Made by a program: the position numbers and the translations under genes. A stretch of DNA of 64,000 bases from CAIKNB01 sp041658705 (GTDB lineage: Bacteria > Patescibacteriota > Patescibacteriia > 2-12-FULL-60-25): assembly GCA_041658705.1 (NCBI GenBank), contig JBAZZT010000005.1, positions 1 to 64,000 on the forward strand, read 5' to 3'. The notes below the pieces were generated by a model, which had not been told where the DNA came from, searched no databases, and saw only the letters and a program-made list of their open reading frames with translations. Below, piece after piece: positions 1 to 9,361 of this stretch. The stretch's first letter is position 1; the number at the start of each line of letters is the position of its first letter.

Positions 1-10
1 GGCGTCTTTG

Positions 11-34
11 GTCACTTTCCACGCGGAAAGTGAC
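11..34. repeat. Perfect 10-bp hairpin
   Basis: Positions 11-20 and 25-34 are exact reverse complements around a 4-nt loop. No T-tract follows on either strand, so it is not a clear terminator. No gene is visible in positions 1-176. Confidence 0.4.
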
Positions 35-80
35 GAAGCTACGTTTGACCGCCGACACTCGGAAAAACCTCGATCCGCTC

Positions 81-122
81 ATTGCCTCAAATCGTACCTA
101 TCGGACCATTTCGGGGCAATGC
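81..122. repeat. 42-bp dispersed repeat, copy 1
   Basis: An identical 42-nt sequence occurs at 18031-18072. Its ends form a short inverted repeat (ATTGCC / GGCAAT) and an inner AAAT / ATTT pair is nested inside, so it can fold as a hairpin. It lies just beyond the glyA terminator. Function unknown. Confidence 0.7.
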
Positions 123-153
123 AAAAAGTGCGAATAAATCGTTCGCACTTTTT
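123..153 (-). terminator. Bidirectional rho-independent terminator after glyA
   Basis: A perfect 12-bp stem (123-134 with 142-153) and a 7-nt loop, with A-runs on one side and T-runs on the other, so it can work in both directions. It lies 24 nt past the glyA stop codon on the minus strand. Confidence 0.8.
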
Positions 154-176
154 ACGGAATCGTAAGACTGACGATT

Positions 177-1490
177 TTATAACGAAAACTGGACGCACAT
201 TTCCGCGACTTCAGCTTTGAGGGCGGAATAAAAGTCGTCTTTCAACCCGGCGCGGAATTCTTTCAAGAATTTGAGGCGCGTTTCTTTATCTTGCGGCAGT
301 TGCGCCTCCTTTATATAGGTAGCCACACGTTCGATCCATTCGGCGATTTTTTTCATCTCATCTTGGCCCATGCCGCGCGTGGTCACGGCCGGGGTGCCCA
401 GGCGCAAGCCGCTGGGATAAAACGGCGTGCTGGGATCGCCAGGGACCATGTTTTTGTTGGCGTAAATGCCGGCGGCCTCTAAAGCTTCGTGCAAAAAGAC
501 GCCGCGACCCGGTCCATCCGGAGACAGGTCTAGCAAGATGAGATGATTGTCGGTGCCGCCTGAAACCACCTTAAAGCCTCGTGTCGCCAGTTCTTGCGCC
601 AGGACGCGGGCATTTTCCACGATTTGTCGCGCGTAGACTTTGAATTCCGGCTGTGCAGCTTCGTGCAATGCCACGGCGATGGCGGCGATGGCGTTCATGT
701 GCGGACCGCCTTGCAGGCCGGGGATTATCGCTTTGTCGATTTTTTCCGCCAACTCGGGATCTTTGGCCAGACCTTTATCCGTGACCAGGATGAGGGCGCC
801 GCGCGGTCCGCGCAGGGTCTTGTGCGTCGTCGTAGTGATGACGTGGGCGTGGGGGACTGGCGAGGGATGAGCGTCGCCCACCACGAGACCCGCGATATGC
901 GAGATGTCGGCCGCGAGATAAGCCCCGACCTCTTCGGCGATGGCGGCGTATTTAGCGAAGTCCACACTGCGCGGCAAAGCCGTGCCACCGCACCAGATGA
1001 GTTTTGGTTTATGTTCAAGCGCGAGACGGCGCAACTCGTCAAAGTCCATGCTGCCATCCGGCAAGACATGATAGGGGACGCTGTTCCAAAATTTAGACGT
1101 CGCCGACATCTTCCAACCATGCGTCAGGTGTCCGCCGTGCAACAGGTCGAGTCCCATGAAGCTGTCGCCGGGTTCGAGCAGGGCGTAATACACCGCGAGG
1201 TTGGCCGGGCTGCCGGAGTAGGCTTGGACGTTGGCATACGGGACGCCAAAGAGTCGCTTGGCGCGCTCTTGGGCCAAGGTCTCGATCTGGTCCGCGAACT
1301 CGTTGCCCGAATAGTAACGTTTGCCCGGATAACCTTCGGCGTACTTGTTGGTCAGGCAAGTGCCGAGCGCTTCCAGAACTGCGTGACTGGCATAGTTCTC
1401 GCTGGGGATAAGTACTAAGCCGGTTTTCTGTCGCGAATCCTCTTTTTCTATGAGATTCGCGATTTCTTGGTCATTTTTGAGGTATTGCAT
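177..1490 (-). CDS. glyA: Serine hydroxymethyltransferase
   Basis: PLP enzyme that interconverts serine and glycine with tetrahydrofolate, supplying one-carbon units in the cytoplasm. The N-terminal LIPSENYAS and the SHMT lysine motif TTTTHKTLRGPRG (PLP Schiff-base Lys near residue 235) are present, and the 437-aa length is normal for the family. The frame is open to an ATG at 1526 and there is another ATG at 1499. I chose 1490 (MQYLKND) because a TTGCCA-17-TAATAT promoter overlaps the upstream ATGs and its -10 box ends 7 nt before 1490, the spacing seen at other leaderless genes here. It is monocistronic, divergent from the surface-protein gene. Confidence 0.95.
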   Translation of the reverse strand: MQYLKNDQEIANLIEKEDSRQKTGLVLIPSENYASHAVLEALGTCLTNKYAEGYPGKRYYSGNEFADQIETLAQERAKRLFGVPYANVQAYSGSPANLAVYYALLEPGDSFMGLDLLHGGHLTHGWKMSATSKFWNSVPYHVLPDGSMDFDELRRLALEHKPKLIWCGGTALPRSVDFAKYAAIAEEVGAYLAADISHIAGLVVGDAHPSPVPHAHVITTTTHKTLRGPRGALILVTDKGLAKDPELAEKIDKAIIPGLQGGPHMNAIAAIAVALHEAAQPEFKVYARQIVENARVLAQELATRGFKVVSGGTDNHLILLDLSPDGPGRGVFLHEALEAAGIYANKNMVPGDPSTPFYPSGLRLGTPAVTTRGMGQDEMKKIAEWIERVATYIKEAQLPQDKETRLKFLKEFRAGLKDDFYSALKAEVAEMCVQFSL

Positions 1491-1497
1491 GTTTGAC

Positions 1498-1526
1498 ATA
1501 TTACGATGCGCTAAGCCGTCTGGCAA
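1498..1526 (-). promoter_or_regulatory. Promoter of glyA, probably leaderless
   Basis: Minus strand -35 TTGCCA (1526-1521), 17-nt spacer, -10 TAATAT (1503-1498). The expected transcription start falls on or next to the ATG at 1490. Confidence 0.55.
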
Positions 1527-1555
1527 AGCAAAAATTATTTGACAGCATTAAATTG

Positions 1556-1564
1556 TGGTATACT
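1556..1564 (+). promoter_or_regulatory. Extended -10 promoter of the surface-protein gene
   Basis: TGG followed by TATACT (1559-1564), an extended -10 element. A TTGACA lies at 1539-1544, but only 14 nt upstream of the -10, so the extended -10 probably carries the activity. The leader would be about 30 nt. Confidence 0.5.
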
Positions 1565-1601
1565 TGTGTCAGAATTATATTTTTATCCACATATGCACCA
1601 T

Positions 1602-4600
1602 ATGAACGTAAGACAGCGTACCTTGCACGAAGGCATGGTCAGGCTAGGTCTAATGACCGCCGCGATTATCTTCGTGTCTTTTATTTTCGGGGCCCAACGC
1701 GCTAGCGCAGACACCTGCGTTTTCGCGAGTGCGGGAACAAGTGATTTTAATACCGCGGCCAACTGGACCGGTTGCCACGCTGGCGCGGCTGTGCCTGGTA
1801 ACGGCGATACGGTGGTCGTTTCGGCTGCCACCACGACAAACTTGTCAGCGCCGGTTACCGTTAGCGTCCTGTCCATCGCCGGAACCTTAAATGCCGTGGC
1901 GAGCGCTCTTACGGTGACTTCGACTTCGGAGATAACGCTCGGCGGTATGGTCACGTCGACCACGGGCGTTTTGACGTTTAACGATACGGTCTCTTCGACC
2001 GGCCGACTTGGTTCCAGCACAGGCAATCAACTCTTCTTGACGACCTTCACTAACAACGGCGTATTTCAAATTGGATCGGGTACGGCCACCACGACCGGAG
2101 CCTTCTCCAACGCCTCAACGACCTTCGGCAACACTGGTACGTTGAGCGTGGTGAGCGACTTCACCAACACGGGCACGTTCACGGCCGGTACCGGCACGTT
2201 CCGCTTGGCGGGAGGCAGCACCCAGAGCATCACCGGCGTAACTTTCAACATCCTTAATTCGATCAAGTCAGCCGGAGTCGCTACACTCGTGACCGCGTCT
2301 ACGACGGTTGGGGGCACGATGAACATCATCGGCGACGGTACGCTCTCGGCTGGCACGACATTCGTCACGGTGACCGGGGCGGGTACTGTCGGCTCTGGTT
2401 CGACCGTGACTTCCACGACTGGTGTCATCACCTTCGTCTCGACCGCTTCTTCCACCGGTTCACTTGGGACGAATAACGGCGGATTCGTCTTCGGCAATAC
2501 CTTGGTCAACAGCGGAAATCTGCGCCTCGGAACGGGATCTTCCACAGCCGTAGGAACTCTCACCAACGCACCGAGCGGTCAGATTTATGATGTAGGTACG
2601 CTCCATGTCTACGGAAACTGGACGGAAAACGGTACCCTAACTGCTTTCCCCGGCACGGTTGATTTCGCTGCAGTTGGTGCGCAAACCATAACCACCGCTG
2701 AACCAGGCTTCTATAACGTCACCAAAAGCGGCGCAGGCACCCTGACTTTGGCTGGCGCCGTGACAGTGGGTGGCGCGGCAACCGTCACCGCCGGCACGAT
2801 TACGGCAGCGGCGCAGGCCCTTACCGTGACTGGTGCAACGACGATTTCGCTGGGAGCTACGGTCACCTCAACGTCAGGCCTCTTGACCTTTAACGGTACC
2901 GCTTCTTCGACTGGCCGTCTCGGTTCTAGTACTGGCAATCAACTCTTCGCCCTGACCTTCGTCAACACCGGCGTGTTCGAGGTCGGCACAGGTACGGCCA
3001 CCACGACCGGAGTCTTCACCAACGCCTCTTCGACCTTCGGCAACACTGGTACGTTGAGCGTGGCAAGCGACTTCACCAACACGGGCACGTTCACGGCCGG
3101 TACCGGCACGTTCCGCTTGGCGGGAGGCAGCACCCAGAGCATCACCGGCGTGGCCTTTAACATCTTGAACTCCATCAAGTCAGGCGGCACGGCGACTCTC
3201 ATCACCGCGTCCACGACGGTAGCGGGTACGATGAATATCATTGGTGCAGGCACGCTCTCGGCTGGCACGACATTCGTCACGGTGACCGGCGCGGCGACCG
3301 TCGGATCCGGTTCGACCGTGACCTCCACGACCGGTGTCATCACCTTCGTCTCTACGGCTTCATCCACCGGTTCACTCGGGACGAACAGCGGCGGATTCGT
3401 ATTCGGCAATACCTTGCAGAACAACGGCAACCTGCGTCTCGGTTCCGGTTCGTCAACAGCCGTCGGCACCGTTACTAACGGGCCGGGCGGTCAAATTTAC
3501 GATTTCGGTACGCTTCACGTGTACGCCAACTGGACGGAAACCGGCACTCTGACGGGTATGGCAGGCACGATTGATTTTGCCGGCGCCGGAGCGCAGTCAG
3601 TGACTGCCGCCGAACCAGGCTTCTATAATGTGAACAAGAGCGGCGCGGGTACGTTGACTTTGGGTGGCGCCGTGACAGTCGGTGGCGCGGCAATCGTCAC
3701 TGGCGGAACGATAACCGCCGGTGCTAACGCGCTCACTGTGACAGGAGCGACTGACATTTTGTTGGGATCTACAGTAACTTCGACTTCCGGATTATTGACC
3801 TTTACTGGCGCGGTTTCTTCCACCGGCCGCTTGGGTTCCGATACCGGCAACAAACTCTTCAGCTCAACCTTAGTCAACAACGGCGTGTTCGAGGTCGGCG
3901 CAGGTACGGCCACCACGACCGGAGCCTTCTCCAACGCCTCAACGACCTTCGGCAACACTGGTACGTTGAGCGTGGCAAGCGACTTCACCAACACGGGCAC
4001 GTTCACGGCCGGTACCGGCACGTTCCGCTTGGCGGGAGGCAGCACCCAGAGCATCACCGGCGTAACTTTCAACATCCTGAACTCCATCAAGTCAGGCGGA
4101 ACGGCGACTCTCATCACCGCGTCCACGACGGTAGCGGGTACGATGGATGTCACCGGTACGGGCACGCTGTCGGCTGGCACGACATTCGTCACGGTGACCG
4201 GTGCGGGTACTGTCGGCGCTGGTTCGACCGTGACCTCCACGACCGGTGTCATCACTTTCGTCTCGACGGCTTCCTCCACCGGTTCACTCGGGACGAACAG
4301 TGGCGGATTCGTCTTCGGCAATACCGCACAGAACAACGGCACGTATCGCCTCGGTTCCGGTTCCTCCACCGCCATAGGCACCTTCACCAACGGGCCTGGC
4401 GGTAATGTCTACGGCGACACCGGTACGCTGCACGTATACGGAGATTGGACGGAAAGCGGCACTTTGACCGGTGTGGCTGGCACGATCGATTTCGCAGGCG
4501 CCGGAGCGCAGTCCATAACCGCCGCTGAACCGAACTTCTACAAAGTCACCAAGAGCGGCGCAGGCACCCTAACTTTAGCTGGAGCTGTGACCATCGCTAA

Positions 4601-6578
4601 CACGGCTTCAGTCACCGCCGGTACGATCACGGCAGCAGCGCAGGCCCTGACCATAAACGGTGCAGCGACGATTTCGTTGGGCGCGACCGTCACTTCAACG
4701 TCAGGTACTTTGACCTTCGGCAGCACTGCTTCTTCGACTGGCCGACTCGGTTCCAGCACCGGCAATAAACTCTTCAGCTCGTCCTTCATCAACAACGGCG
4801 TGTTCGAGGTTGGCGCGGGTACGGCTACCACGACTGGAGCCTTCACCAACGCTTCTACAACCTTCGGCAACACCGGTACCTTGAGCATCGTCGCTGATTT
4901 CACCAACACAGGCACGTTCACGGCCGGCACAGGTACTTTCCGGGTAGCTAGCAACGGTGACCAAACCATCACCGGCGTGACCTTCTACGTCCTGAACTCG
5001 ATCAAGTCAGCCGGAGTCGCTACGCTCGTCACGAGTAACGCGACAGTCGGTTCTACGCTGAACGCTTCGGGGAGTGGCACGTTGTCGGCTGGTGCGGTCA
5101 ACCTTTCGGTGACCGGCGCGGCAACCGTCTTGTCCGGCGCGACCGTGACTTCCACCTCGGGCGTCATCACCTTCGTCTCGACGGCTACCTCGACCGGTTC
5201 ACTTGGTTCTTCGACCGGCGGCATAGTCTTCGGCAATACGCTCGTCAATAACGGCAACCTGCGCATCGGTTCCGGTTCATCCACTATCATAGGTGCCTTC
5301 ACCAACGGTGCGAGCGGCAATGTCTACGGCGACACCGGTACGCTGCACACCCGCGCCAACTGGACTAACAGCGGTACGCTGAACGGCGGCACGGGTACGG
5401 TTGATTTCGCAGGTACGGGAGCACGCCAGTTCGGTTCAACGACCTTCAAGAACGTCACTTTCACCCCGGCAGCGGCGGCCACGTACACACTCTCAGCCTC
5501 CTCGACCATCATGGGTACTCTGGATCTGAACGCCAATACGACCTTGGCCATCGGAACGGCTACCATGACCGCGGTCGGTGCCGTCGCCAACCTTGGCTCA
5601 ATCACGATTTCGACGGGTGGCGGTTATATACACGCGCCGGAGTGGCAAAGGTTCACGAATTCCGCTTTCACCCAGGTCACTTCATACGCTATTCCAGGGT
5701 ATCTCTATATTGAAGTCAAAGACTTGAGCCGTAATAGGGAGGGCGCGACTAACGACACTCTGACGGTCACGGTCACTGATGCCAATGGAGATAGCGAAAC
5801 CCAGACTCTGACGGAGTCGAGCGTCGCATCAGGCATATTCAGGAGCACGGCTTACTTGCCGGCCGTGGCACAGGTCGTAGTCGTCGGCAACAATGTGTTG
5901 GACATCCCGACCAACGGAAACGCGACTTTGAACTATCTACATTCGTTTGATGCCCTACATTCGAGCAGCGGAACAGCGGCTTTGGCCACGGCTGCCACGG
6001 TTGACGGCGGCACTGGCGGAGGCGGCGGAGGTGGTGGGGGCGGAAGCTACACGCCAACCTTCCAGACATCAGTCACGGATTCGAACAAAACCGCCAACCT
6101 GGCCAACTTGACCAAGATCGGAATCGCGGTCACCTCGCTCCTCAAACTGCAGGATGACGGCAAGGCCTCGACGCAGGAAGACAGCGCAGTCTACTATGTC
6201 GGATCCGACGGCAAGCGCCATGCTTTCCCCAACGACAAAGCCTACTTCACCTGGTACTCGGATTTCGGCGGAGTCAAAGTGGTGAGCGGAGCGGATTTGG
6301 CCAGCATCCCGCTTGGTTCCAATATCACGTATAAGCCGGGCAAGCGCATGGTCAAATTCACGACCGACCCCAAGGTCTACGCAGTCGACCTGGGAGGCAC
6401 TCTGCGCTGGGTCAAGACCGAAGCCGCGGCCGTGGAGCTCTACGGAGCCACCTGGAACAAGCTGATCGACGACATCTCCGACGCCTTCTACGTCAACTAC
6501 CTGTTCGGTGAAGCGATCAACGGCAAAGCGGACTTCGATCCGGCCAAGATCGTGTTGACGGCAGGTCAGCCCATCTAG
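1602..6578 (+). CDS. Giant repetitive surface protein with C-terminal conserved domain
   Basis: A 1658-aa secreted protein with a basic N-terminus, a hydrophobic signal segment and a likely cleavage site near ASA-DTC. The body is Thr/Ser/Gly/Ala-rich beta-type sequence in about four copies of a 304-residue unit, with sub-repeats such as TNTGTFTAGTGTFRLAGGST. A glycine run near residue 1475 links to a C-terminal domain of about 150 residues (VYYVGSDGKRHAFPN, then KVYAVDLGGTLRWVKTEA), a type I associate with surface proteins of this group and weakly echoed in the gene at 60344. Start 1602 (MNVRQ) was chosen; 1593 is possible. Probably an adhesin or S-layer-like component. Substrate or partner unknown. 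Confidence 0.85.
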   Translation: MNVRQRTLHEGMVRLGLMTAAIIFVSFIFGAQRASADTCVFASAGTSDFNTAANWTGCHAGAAVPGNGDTVVVSAATTTNLSAPVTVSVLSIAGTLNAVASALTVTSTSEITLGGMVTSTTGVLTFNDTVSSTGRLGSSTGNQLFLTTFTNNGVFQIGSGTATTTGAFSNASTTFGNTGTLSVVSDFTNTGTFTAGTGTFRLAGGSTQSITGVTFNILNSIKSAGVATLVTASTTVGGTMNIIGDGTLSAGTTFVTVTGAGTVGSGSTVTSTTGVITFVSTASSTGSLGTNNGGFVFGNTLVNSGNLRLGTGSSTAVGTLTNAPSGQIYDVGTLHVYGNWTENGTLTAFPGTVDFAAVGAQTITTAEPGFYNVTKSGAGTLTLAGAVTVGGAATVTAGTITAAAQALTVTGATTISLGATVTSTSGLLTFNGTASSTGRLGSSTGNQLFALTFVNTGVFEVGTGTATTTGVFTNASSTFGNTGTLSVASDFTNTGTFTAGTGTFRLAGGSTQSITGVAFNILNSIKSGGTATLITASTTVAGTMNIIGAGTLSAGTTFVTVTGAATVGSGSTVTSTTGVITFVSTASSTGSLGTNSGGFVFGNTLQNNGNLRLGSGSSTAVGTVTNGPGGQIYDFGTLHVYANWTETGTLTGMAGTIDFAGAGAQSVTAAEPGFYNVNKSGAGTLTLGGAVTVGGAAIVTGGTITAGANALTVTGATDILLGSTVTSTSGLLTFTGAVSSTGRLGSDTGNKLFSSTLVNNGVFEVGAGTATTTGAFSNASTTFGNTGTLSVASDFTNTGTFTAGTGTFRLAGGSTQSITGVTFNILNSIKSGGTATLITASTTVAGTMDVTGTGTLSAGTTFVTVTGAGTVGAGSTVTSTTGVITFVSTASSTGSLGTNSGGFVFGNTAQNNGTYRLGSGSSTAIGTFTNGPGGNVYGDTGTLHVYGDWTESGTLTGVAGTIDFAGAGAQSITAAEPNFYKVTKSGAGTLTLAGAVTIANTASVTAGTITAAAQALTINGAATISLGATVTSTSGTLTFGSTASSTGRLGSSTGNKLFSSSFINNGVFEVGAGTATTTGAFTNASTTFGNTGTLSIVADFTNTGTFTAGTGTFRVASNGDQTITGVTFYVLNSIKSAGVATLVTSNATVGSTLNASGSGTLSAGAVNLSVTGAATVLSGATVTSTSGVITFVSTATSTGSLGSSTGGIVFGNTLVNNGNLRIGSGSSTIIGAFTNGASGNVYGDTGTLHTRANWTNSGTLNGGTGTVDFAGTGARQFGSTTFKNVTFTPAAAATYTLSASSTIMGTLDLNANTTLAIGTATMTAVGAVANLGSITISTGGGYIHAPEWQRFTNSAFTQVTSYAIPGYLYIEVKDLSRNREGATNDTLTVTVTDANGDSETQTLTESSVASGIFRSTAYLPAVAQVVVVGNNVLDIPTNGNATLNYLHSFDALHSSSGTAALATAATVDGGTGGGGGGGGGGSYTPTFQTSVTDSNKTANLANLTKIGIAVTSLLKLQDDGKASTQEDSAVYYVGSDGKRHAFPNDKAYFTWYSDFGGVKVVSGADLASIPLGSNITYKPGKRMVKFTTDPKVYAVDLGGTLRWVKTEAAAVELYGATWNKLIDDISDAFYVNYLFGEAINGKADFDPAKIVLTAGQPI
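1886..5466 (+). repeat. 912-bp tandem repeat inside the surface-protein gene
   Basis: The same landmark sequence recurs at 2081, 2993, 3905 and 4820, giving periods of 912, 912 and 915 bp; the last copy is partial. Stretches of tens of bases around the TFTAGTGTF coding segment are identical between copies 1, 2 and 3 including third codon positions, which points to recent duplication or gene conversion. Confidence 0.9.
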
Positions 6579-6591
6579 GTACAAGCAAGAT

Positions 6592-6620
6592 AAAACCCCC
6601 GGTCTAGCGCCGGGGGTTTT
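6592..6620 (+). terminator. Terminator after the surface-protein gene
   Basis: GC-rich hairpin with a perfect stem of C and G runs flanked by AAAA and TTTT, 14 nt after the stop codon. Confidence 0.85.
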
Positions 6621-6640
6621 GGTTGGGGGGGGTGGGGGAG

Positions 6641-6755
6641 TGAATATAGAATTTGGAATATGGAATGTGGAATATGGAATTTCCGATTTCGACATTCCAT
6701 ATTCCAAATTCTATATTCACTTTTCGTCATCCCATTTTCCATATTCTAAATTCAT
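6641..6755. repeat. Heptad hairpin element (GAATNTN words)
   Basis: The left arm is six 7-bp words of the form GAATNTN. Positions 6641-6668 and 6692-6719 are a perfect 28-bp inverted repeat, and a third, shorter arm follows to 6755. It sits between the terminator and the murC promoter. Confidence 0.85.
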
Positions 6756-6768
6756 TTGCTTTATTTGA

Positions 6769-6797
6769 TTGCACTCCGACTTACCTTCGCGTAACCT
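6769..6797 (+). promoter_or_regulatory. Promoter of murC, probably leaderless
   Basis: TTGCAC (6769-6774), 17-nt spacer, TAACCT (6792-6797), then only 6 nt to the murC ATG. No ribosome binding site is visible. Confidence 0.55.
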
Positions 6798-6803
6798 ATC
6801 GCC

Positions 6804-8306
6804 ATGGATTTACATGCGTTGAAAGTTGCTCATCTGGTCGGCGCTGGCGGGATAAACATGTCGGCTGTCGGCAAACTTTTGTTGCATGCGGGACTGAGGG
6901 TCAGCGGTTCTGATTTGGCAGAGAATCCGGAACTCGAGATTTTACGCGAGCGCGGCGCGGTCATCCACCTCGGACACGCCGTGGCGAACGTACCGGCCGA
7001 AACGGACGTGCTCATCTATTCTTCGGCCGTGCCGGAGAATAATCCGGAGCGCGCCGAAGCGCGGCGTCGAGGAATCCAAGAGCTCACCAACTTCCAATTC
7101 CTCGGCGCGTGGTTCAAAGACAAAAAAACCATCGTGGTTTCCGGCACGCACGGCAAAAGCACGACGACGGCTATGCTGGGACTCATGCTGATCGAAGCTG
7201 GGTTGGATCCCACGGTCATCGTGGGCAGCAAAGTCCCAGGGTTTTCGGACGGCAATCTGCGCCTTGGAGCGTCAGACCTCTTTGTCGTCGAGGGAGATGA
7301 ATATGCGAGGCATTTTTTGGATTTCTATCCTTATGTGGTGCTGGTCAACAACCTTGAACTCGACCACACTGACATCTATCCGACGCTTCAAGATGTCGTG
7401 AGCGCTTTCGCGGAACTTTTGGGTAAGATACGACCCGGCGGTTCGGTCACCGCGAATGTCGGCGACGGCAACGTGGAACAGTTGATAAAAACTGAAAGTC
7501 CCGGACTTAAAGCGCGCGGTATTGGAATCAACGCTTTCGGCGGAACAGGGGAATGGAGCTTCAAGTTCGATTCATCGGTGGATCCCCCGGTTGAACCGGG
7601 GGATGACAGAGAGAAACATGCAGGTTCGGAATTCACTCTGGCGAAACAAGGCACGACCTATCGGTTCAAGCTCGCCGTTCCCGGGATCCACAACGCCGAA
7701 AACGCGGCGGGCGCGGCTTTGGTCGCGTTGTCGCTCGGTGCGCCATATCACGCCATAGCGCAGGCCCTGGCGGGTTTTAAGGGCATTTGGCGGCGTTTTG
7801 AGCTCTTGGGGGACTTAGGCGGCGTGGCCTGGTACTCTGACTATGCGCACCATCCCACGGCCGTGGCGGCCACGCTCAAAGCCGCGCACAGCACCTTTCC
7901 TCAAGCTCGCATCTTGCTCGTCTATCAGCCGCATCACAAAAAGCGCACGCGCAGCTTGTTCAAAGAATTCATTCCGTCTTTCGACGGGGCGGACCAGCTT
8001 GTGCTGTGCGAGATATACGACGTGGCCGGACGCGATGCTGCTGAAGACGCGGCGATCTCGTCGCATGATTTGATCGCTGCGGTGCACGAGCGTGATGCGG
8101 CGCAACAGCGCCAACGCAACATCGAATACGCGCCGGATCCGAAAAGCGCCGTGTCCCAAGCCGCCGCGGTCGCGCGACCGGGAGACATCGTCATCGTCAT
8201 GGGAGCAGGAGATATAGACGCAGCAGCACGGAACCTGATCAATGCCAAATGCCAAATTACGAATGCCAAATTGGATACATCTGAATTCGTCATTCGTCAT
8301 TTGTAA
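6804..8306 (+). CDS. murC: UDP-N-acetylmuramate--L-alanine ligase
   Basis: Cytoplasmic ATP-dependent ligase adding the first amino acid of the peptidoglycan stem peptide. The N-terminal Rossmann motif HLVGAGGINMSAVG, the P-loop GTHGKSTTT (residues 114-122) and the Mur-ligase motif YAHHPTAV are present; 500 aa is slightly long. Two extra pieces come from repeat DNA: about 12 residues (near 260-270) encoded by a REP-like hairpin (7580-7614), and the last 20 or so residues encoded by a heptad element holding the stop codon. An Mpl-type ligase is the alternative, but the direct link to murB favours MurC. Confidence 0.92.
   Translation: MDLHALKVAHLVGAGGINMSAVGKLLLHAGLRVSGSDLAENPELEILRERGAVIHLGHAVANVPAETDVLIYSSAVPENNPERAEARRRGIQELTNFQFLGAWFKDKKTIVVSGTHGKSTTTAMLGLMLIEAGLDPTVIVGSKVPGFSDGNLRLGASDLFVVEGDEYARHFLDFYPYVVLVNNLELDHTDIYPTLQDVVSAFAELLGKIRPGGSVTANVGDGNVEQLIKTESPGLKARGIGINAFGGTGEWSFKFDSSVDPPVEPGDDREKHAGSEFTLAKQGTTYRFKLAVPGIHNAENAAGAALVALSLGAPYHAIAQALAGFKGIWRRFELLGDLGGVAWYSDYAHHPTAVAATLKAAHSTFPQARILLVYQPHHKKRTRSLFKEFIPSFDGADQLVLCEIYDVAGRDAAEDAAISSHDLIAAVHERDAAQQRQRNIEYAPDPKSAVSQAAAVARPGDIVIVMGAGDIDAAARNLINAKCQITNAKLDTSEFVIRHL
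7580..7614 (+). repeat. REP-like hairpin inserted in frame in murC
   Basis: GGATCCCCCGG and its complement form a perfect 11-bp stem followed by GATGACAGAGAG. Related elements are intergenic at 21036 and 55970. Here the frame reads through it without a stop. Confidence 0.8.
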
Positions 8307-8315
8307 TTTGTAATT
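8242..8315. repeat. Heptad hairpin element over the 3' end of murC
   Basis: Left arm words such as CCAAATG/CCAAATT and right arm words such as TTCGTCA/TTTGTAA form an imperfect inverted repeat. The murC stop codon lies in the right arm and the murB ATG starts 10 nt after it. Confidence 0.75.
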
Positions 8316-8324
8316 GTCTATACT

Positions 8325-9311
8325 ATGCCATCCCTCACCGAAGCCCAACGCGCCAGTTTCTTGAAACGCTTTCCCGGCGCCAAACTTGACGAGCCGATGT
8401 CGGCGCACACTTATCTTAAGATCGGCGGTCCGGCGCAGCTATTTTTGCTCACGGACAATCCTGATGATTTGGTTTCCGCCATCAAAGCGGCTAAAGAGCT
8501 CGAGATTCCGTGGTTCGTGATGGGTGGCGGCTCGAATTTGTTGGTTTCAGATGACGGGTACAAAGGTTTGATCATCCAATCCGCGGACACGACTTTCAAC
8601 GTGCGCGAAAGGACGGTGGTGGCTTCGGCCGGAGCTTTGACGGCGCTCGTGGCGCGTACGGCGGCTGATGCGGGCTTGCGCGGTTTTGAATGGGGCGCAG
8701 GCTTGCCGGGCACGATCGGCGGCGCGATTTTCGGCAACTCCGGTTGTTTCGGCGGTGAGATGAGGAATTCGGTCGTGACCGTGGATTGCTATGAAATCGC
8801 GACGGGCAAGCGTATCATCCTGCCCAACGTCGAGTGCAAGTTCGGCTACCGCGACAGCCGCTTCCAACACGAAGCGCTGATCATCCTCAAGACCGTGCTC
8901 GCTTTGAAACCGGGCGGCAAGGTCGAGGAACTCAAAAAGAAAATCACCGAAATCATGAGCCAGCGTCAAGCAGCGCAGCCCAAAGGTAAATTCAGCGCGG
9001 GTTGCATGTTCAAGAACTTCGATTTCAAGACCGACGCGGAGCTTGAGATCCTTAAACGCCAAGTCAGCGAGATTCCAGAGGACATGCTCAAGAATAAGCG
9101 TTTAGGCGCGGGCTGGCTCATCGATCAAGTCGGGCTCAAAAGCACAACCATCGGCCAAGCGCAAGTCAGCGAAAACCACGCCAATTTCATCGTGAATCTG
9201 GGCGGCGCGCGGGCGCAAGACATCCTGCAACTGACCAGCCTGGTCAAGATGAAAGTGCGCGACGAACTCGGCATCCTGCTTGAAGATGAAGTGCGGTTGG
9301 TGGGATTTTGA
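8325..9311 (+). CDS. murB: UDP-N-acetylenolpyruvoylglucosamine reductase
   Basis: FAD/NADPH enzyme that makes UDP-MurNAc, the step before MurC. The FAD-binding motif WGAGLPGTIGGAIFGNSG, the N-terminal PMSAHTYLKIGGPA and the C-terminal HANFIVNLGGA are present; 328 aa is normal. It begins 18 nt after murC across a heptad element, so the two are probably cotranscribed. No ribosome binding site is visible; a TATACT abutting the ATG is too close to serve this start as a promoter. Confidence 0.95.
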   Translation: MPSLTEAQRASFLKRFPGAKLDEPMSAHTYLKIGGPAQLFLLTDNPDDLVSAIKAAKELEIPWFVMGGGSNLLVSDDGYKGLIIQSADTTFNVRERTVVASAGALTALVARTAADAGLRGFEWGAGLPGTIGGAIFGNSGCFGGEMRNSVVTVDCYEIATGKRIILPNVECKFGYRDSRFQHEALIILKTVLALKPGGKVEELKKKITEIMSQRQAAQPKGKFSAGCMFKNFDFKTDAELEILKRQVSEIPEDMLKNKRLGAGWLIDQVGLKSTTIGQAQVSENHANFIVNLGGARAQDILQLTSLVKMKVRDELGILLEDEVRLVGF

Positions 9312-9361
9312 GGAAGTGGCGAATGACGATTCCGAATCCACCTTTGTTCGGGTAGGTTGTT

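Noticed and set aside
594..1418. 274-codon open frame on the plus strand over glyA
   Set aside because: Antisense shadow of a well-conserved gene; composition is Arg/Asp-rich shadow sequence with no recognisable motif.
1539..1544. TTGACA as -35 of the surface-protein gene
   Set aside because: Only 14 nt from the -10; the extended -10 explains the promoter better.
3623..4390. 255-codon minus-strand frame (and similar ones) inside the surface-protein gene
   Set aside because: Pro/Val-rich reading of the Thr/Gly/Ser repeats on the opposite strand; repeats with the same 912-bp period.
6641..6755. CRISPR array
   Set aside because: Words are 7 bp, degenerate and without unique spacers, and the second arm is inverted.
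8319..8324. TATACT abutting the murB ATG as promoter
   Set aside because: It lies directly against the start codon, so transcription would begin inside the gene.
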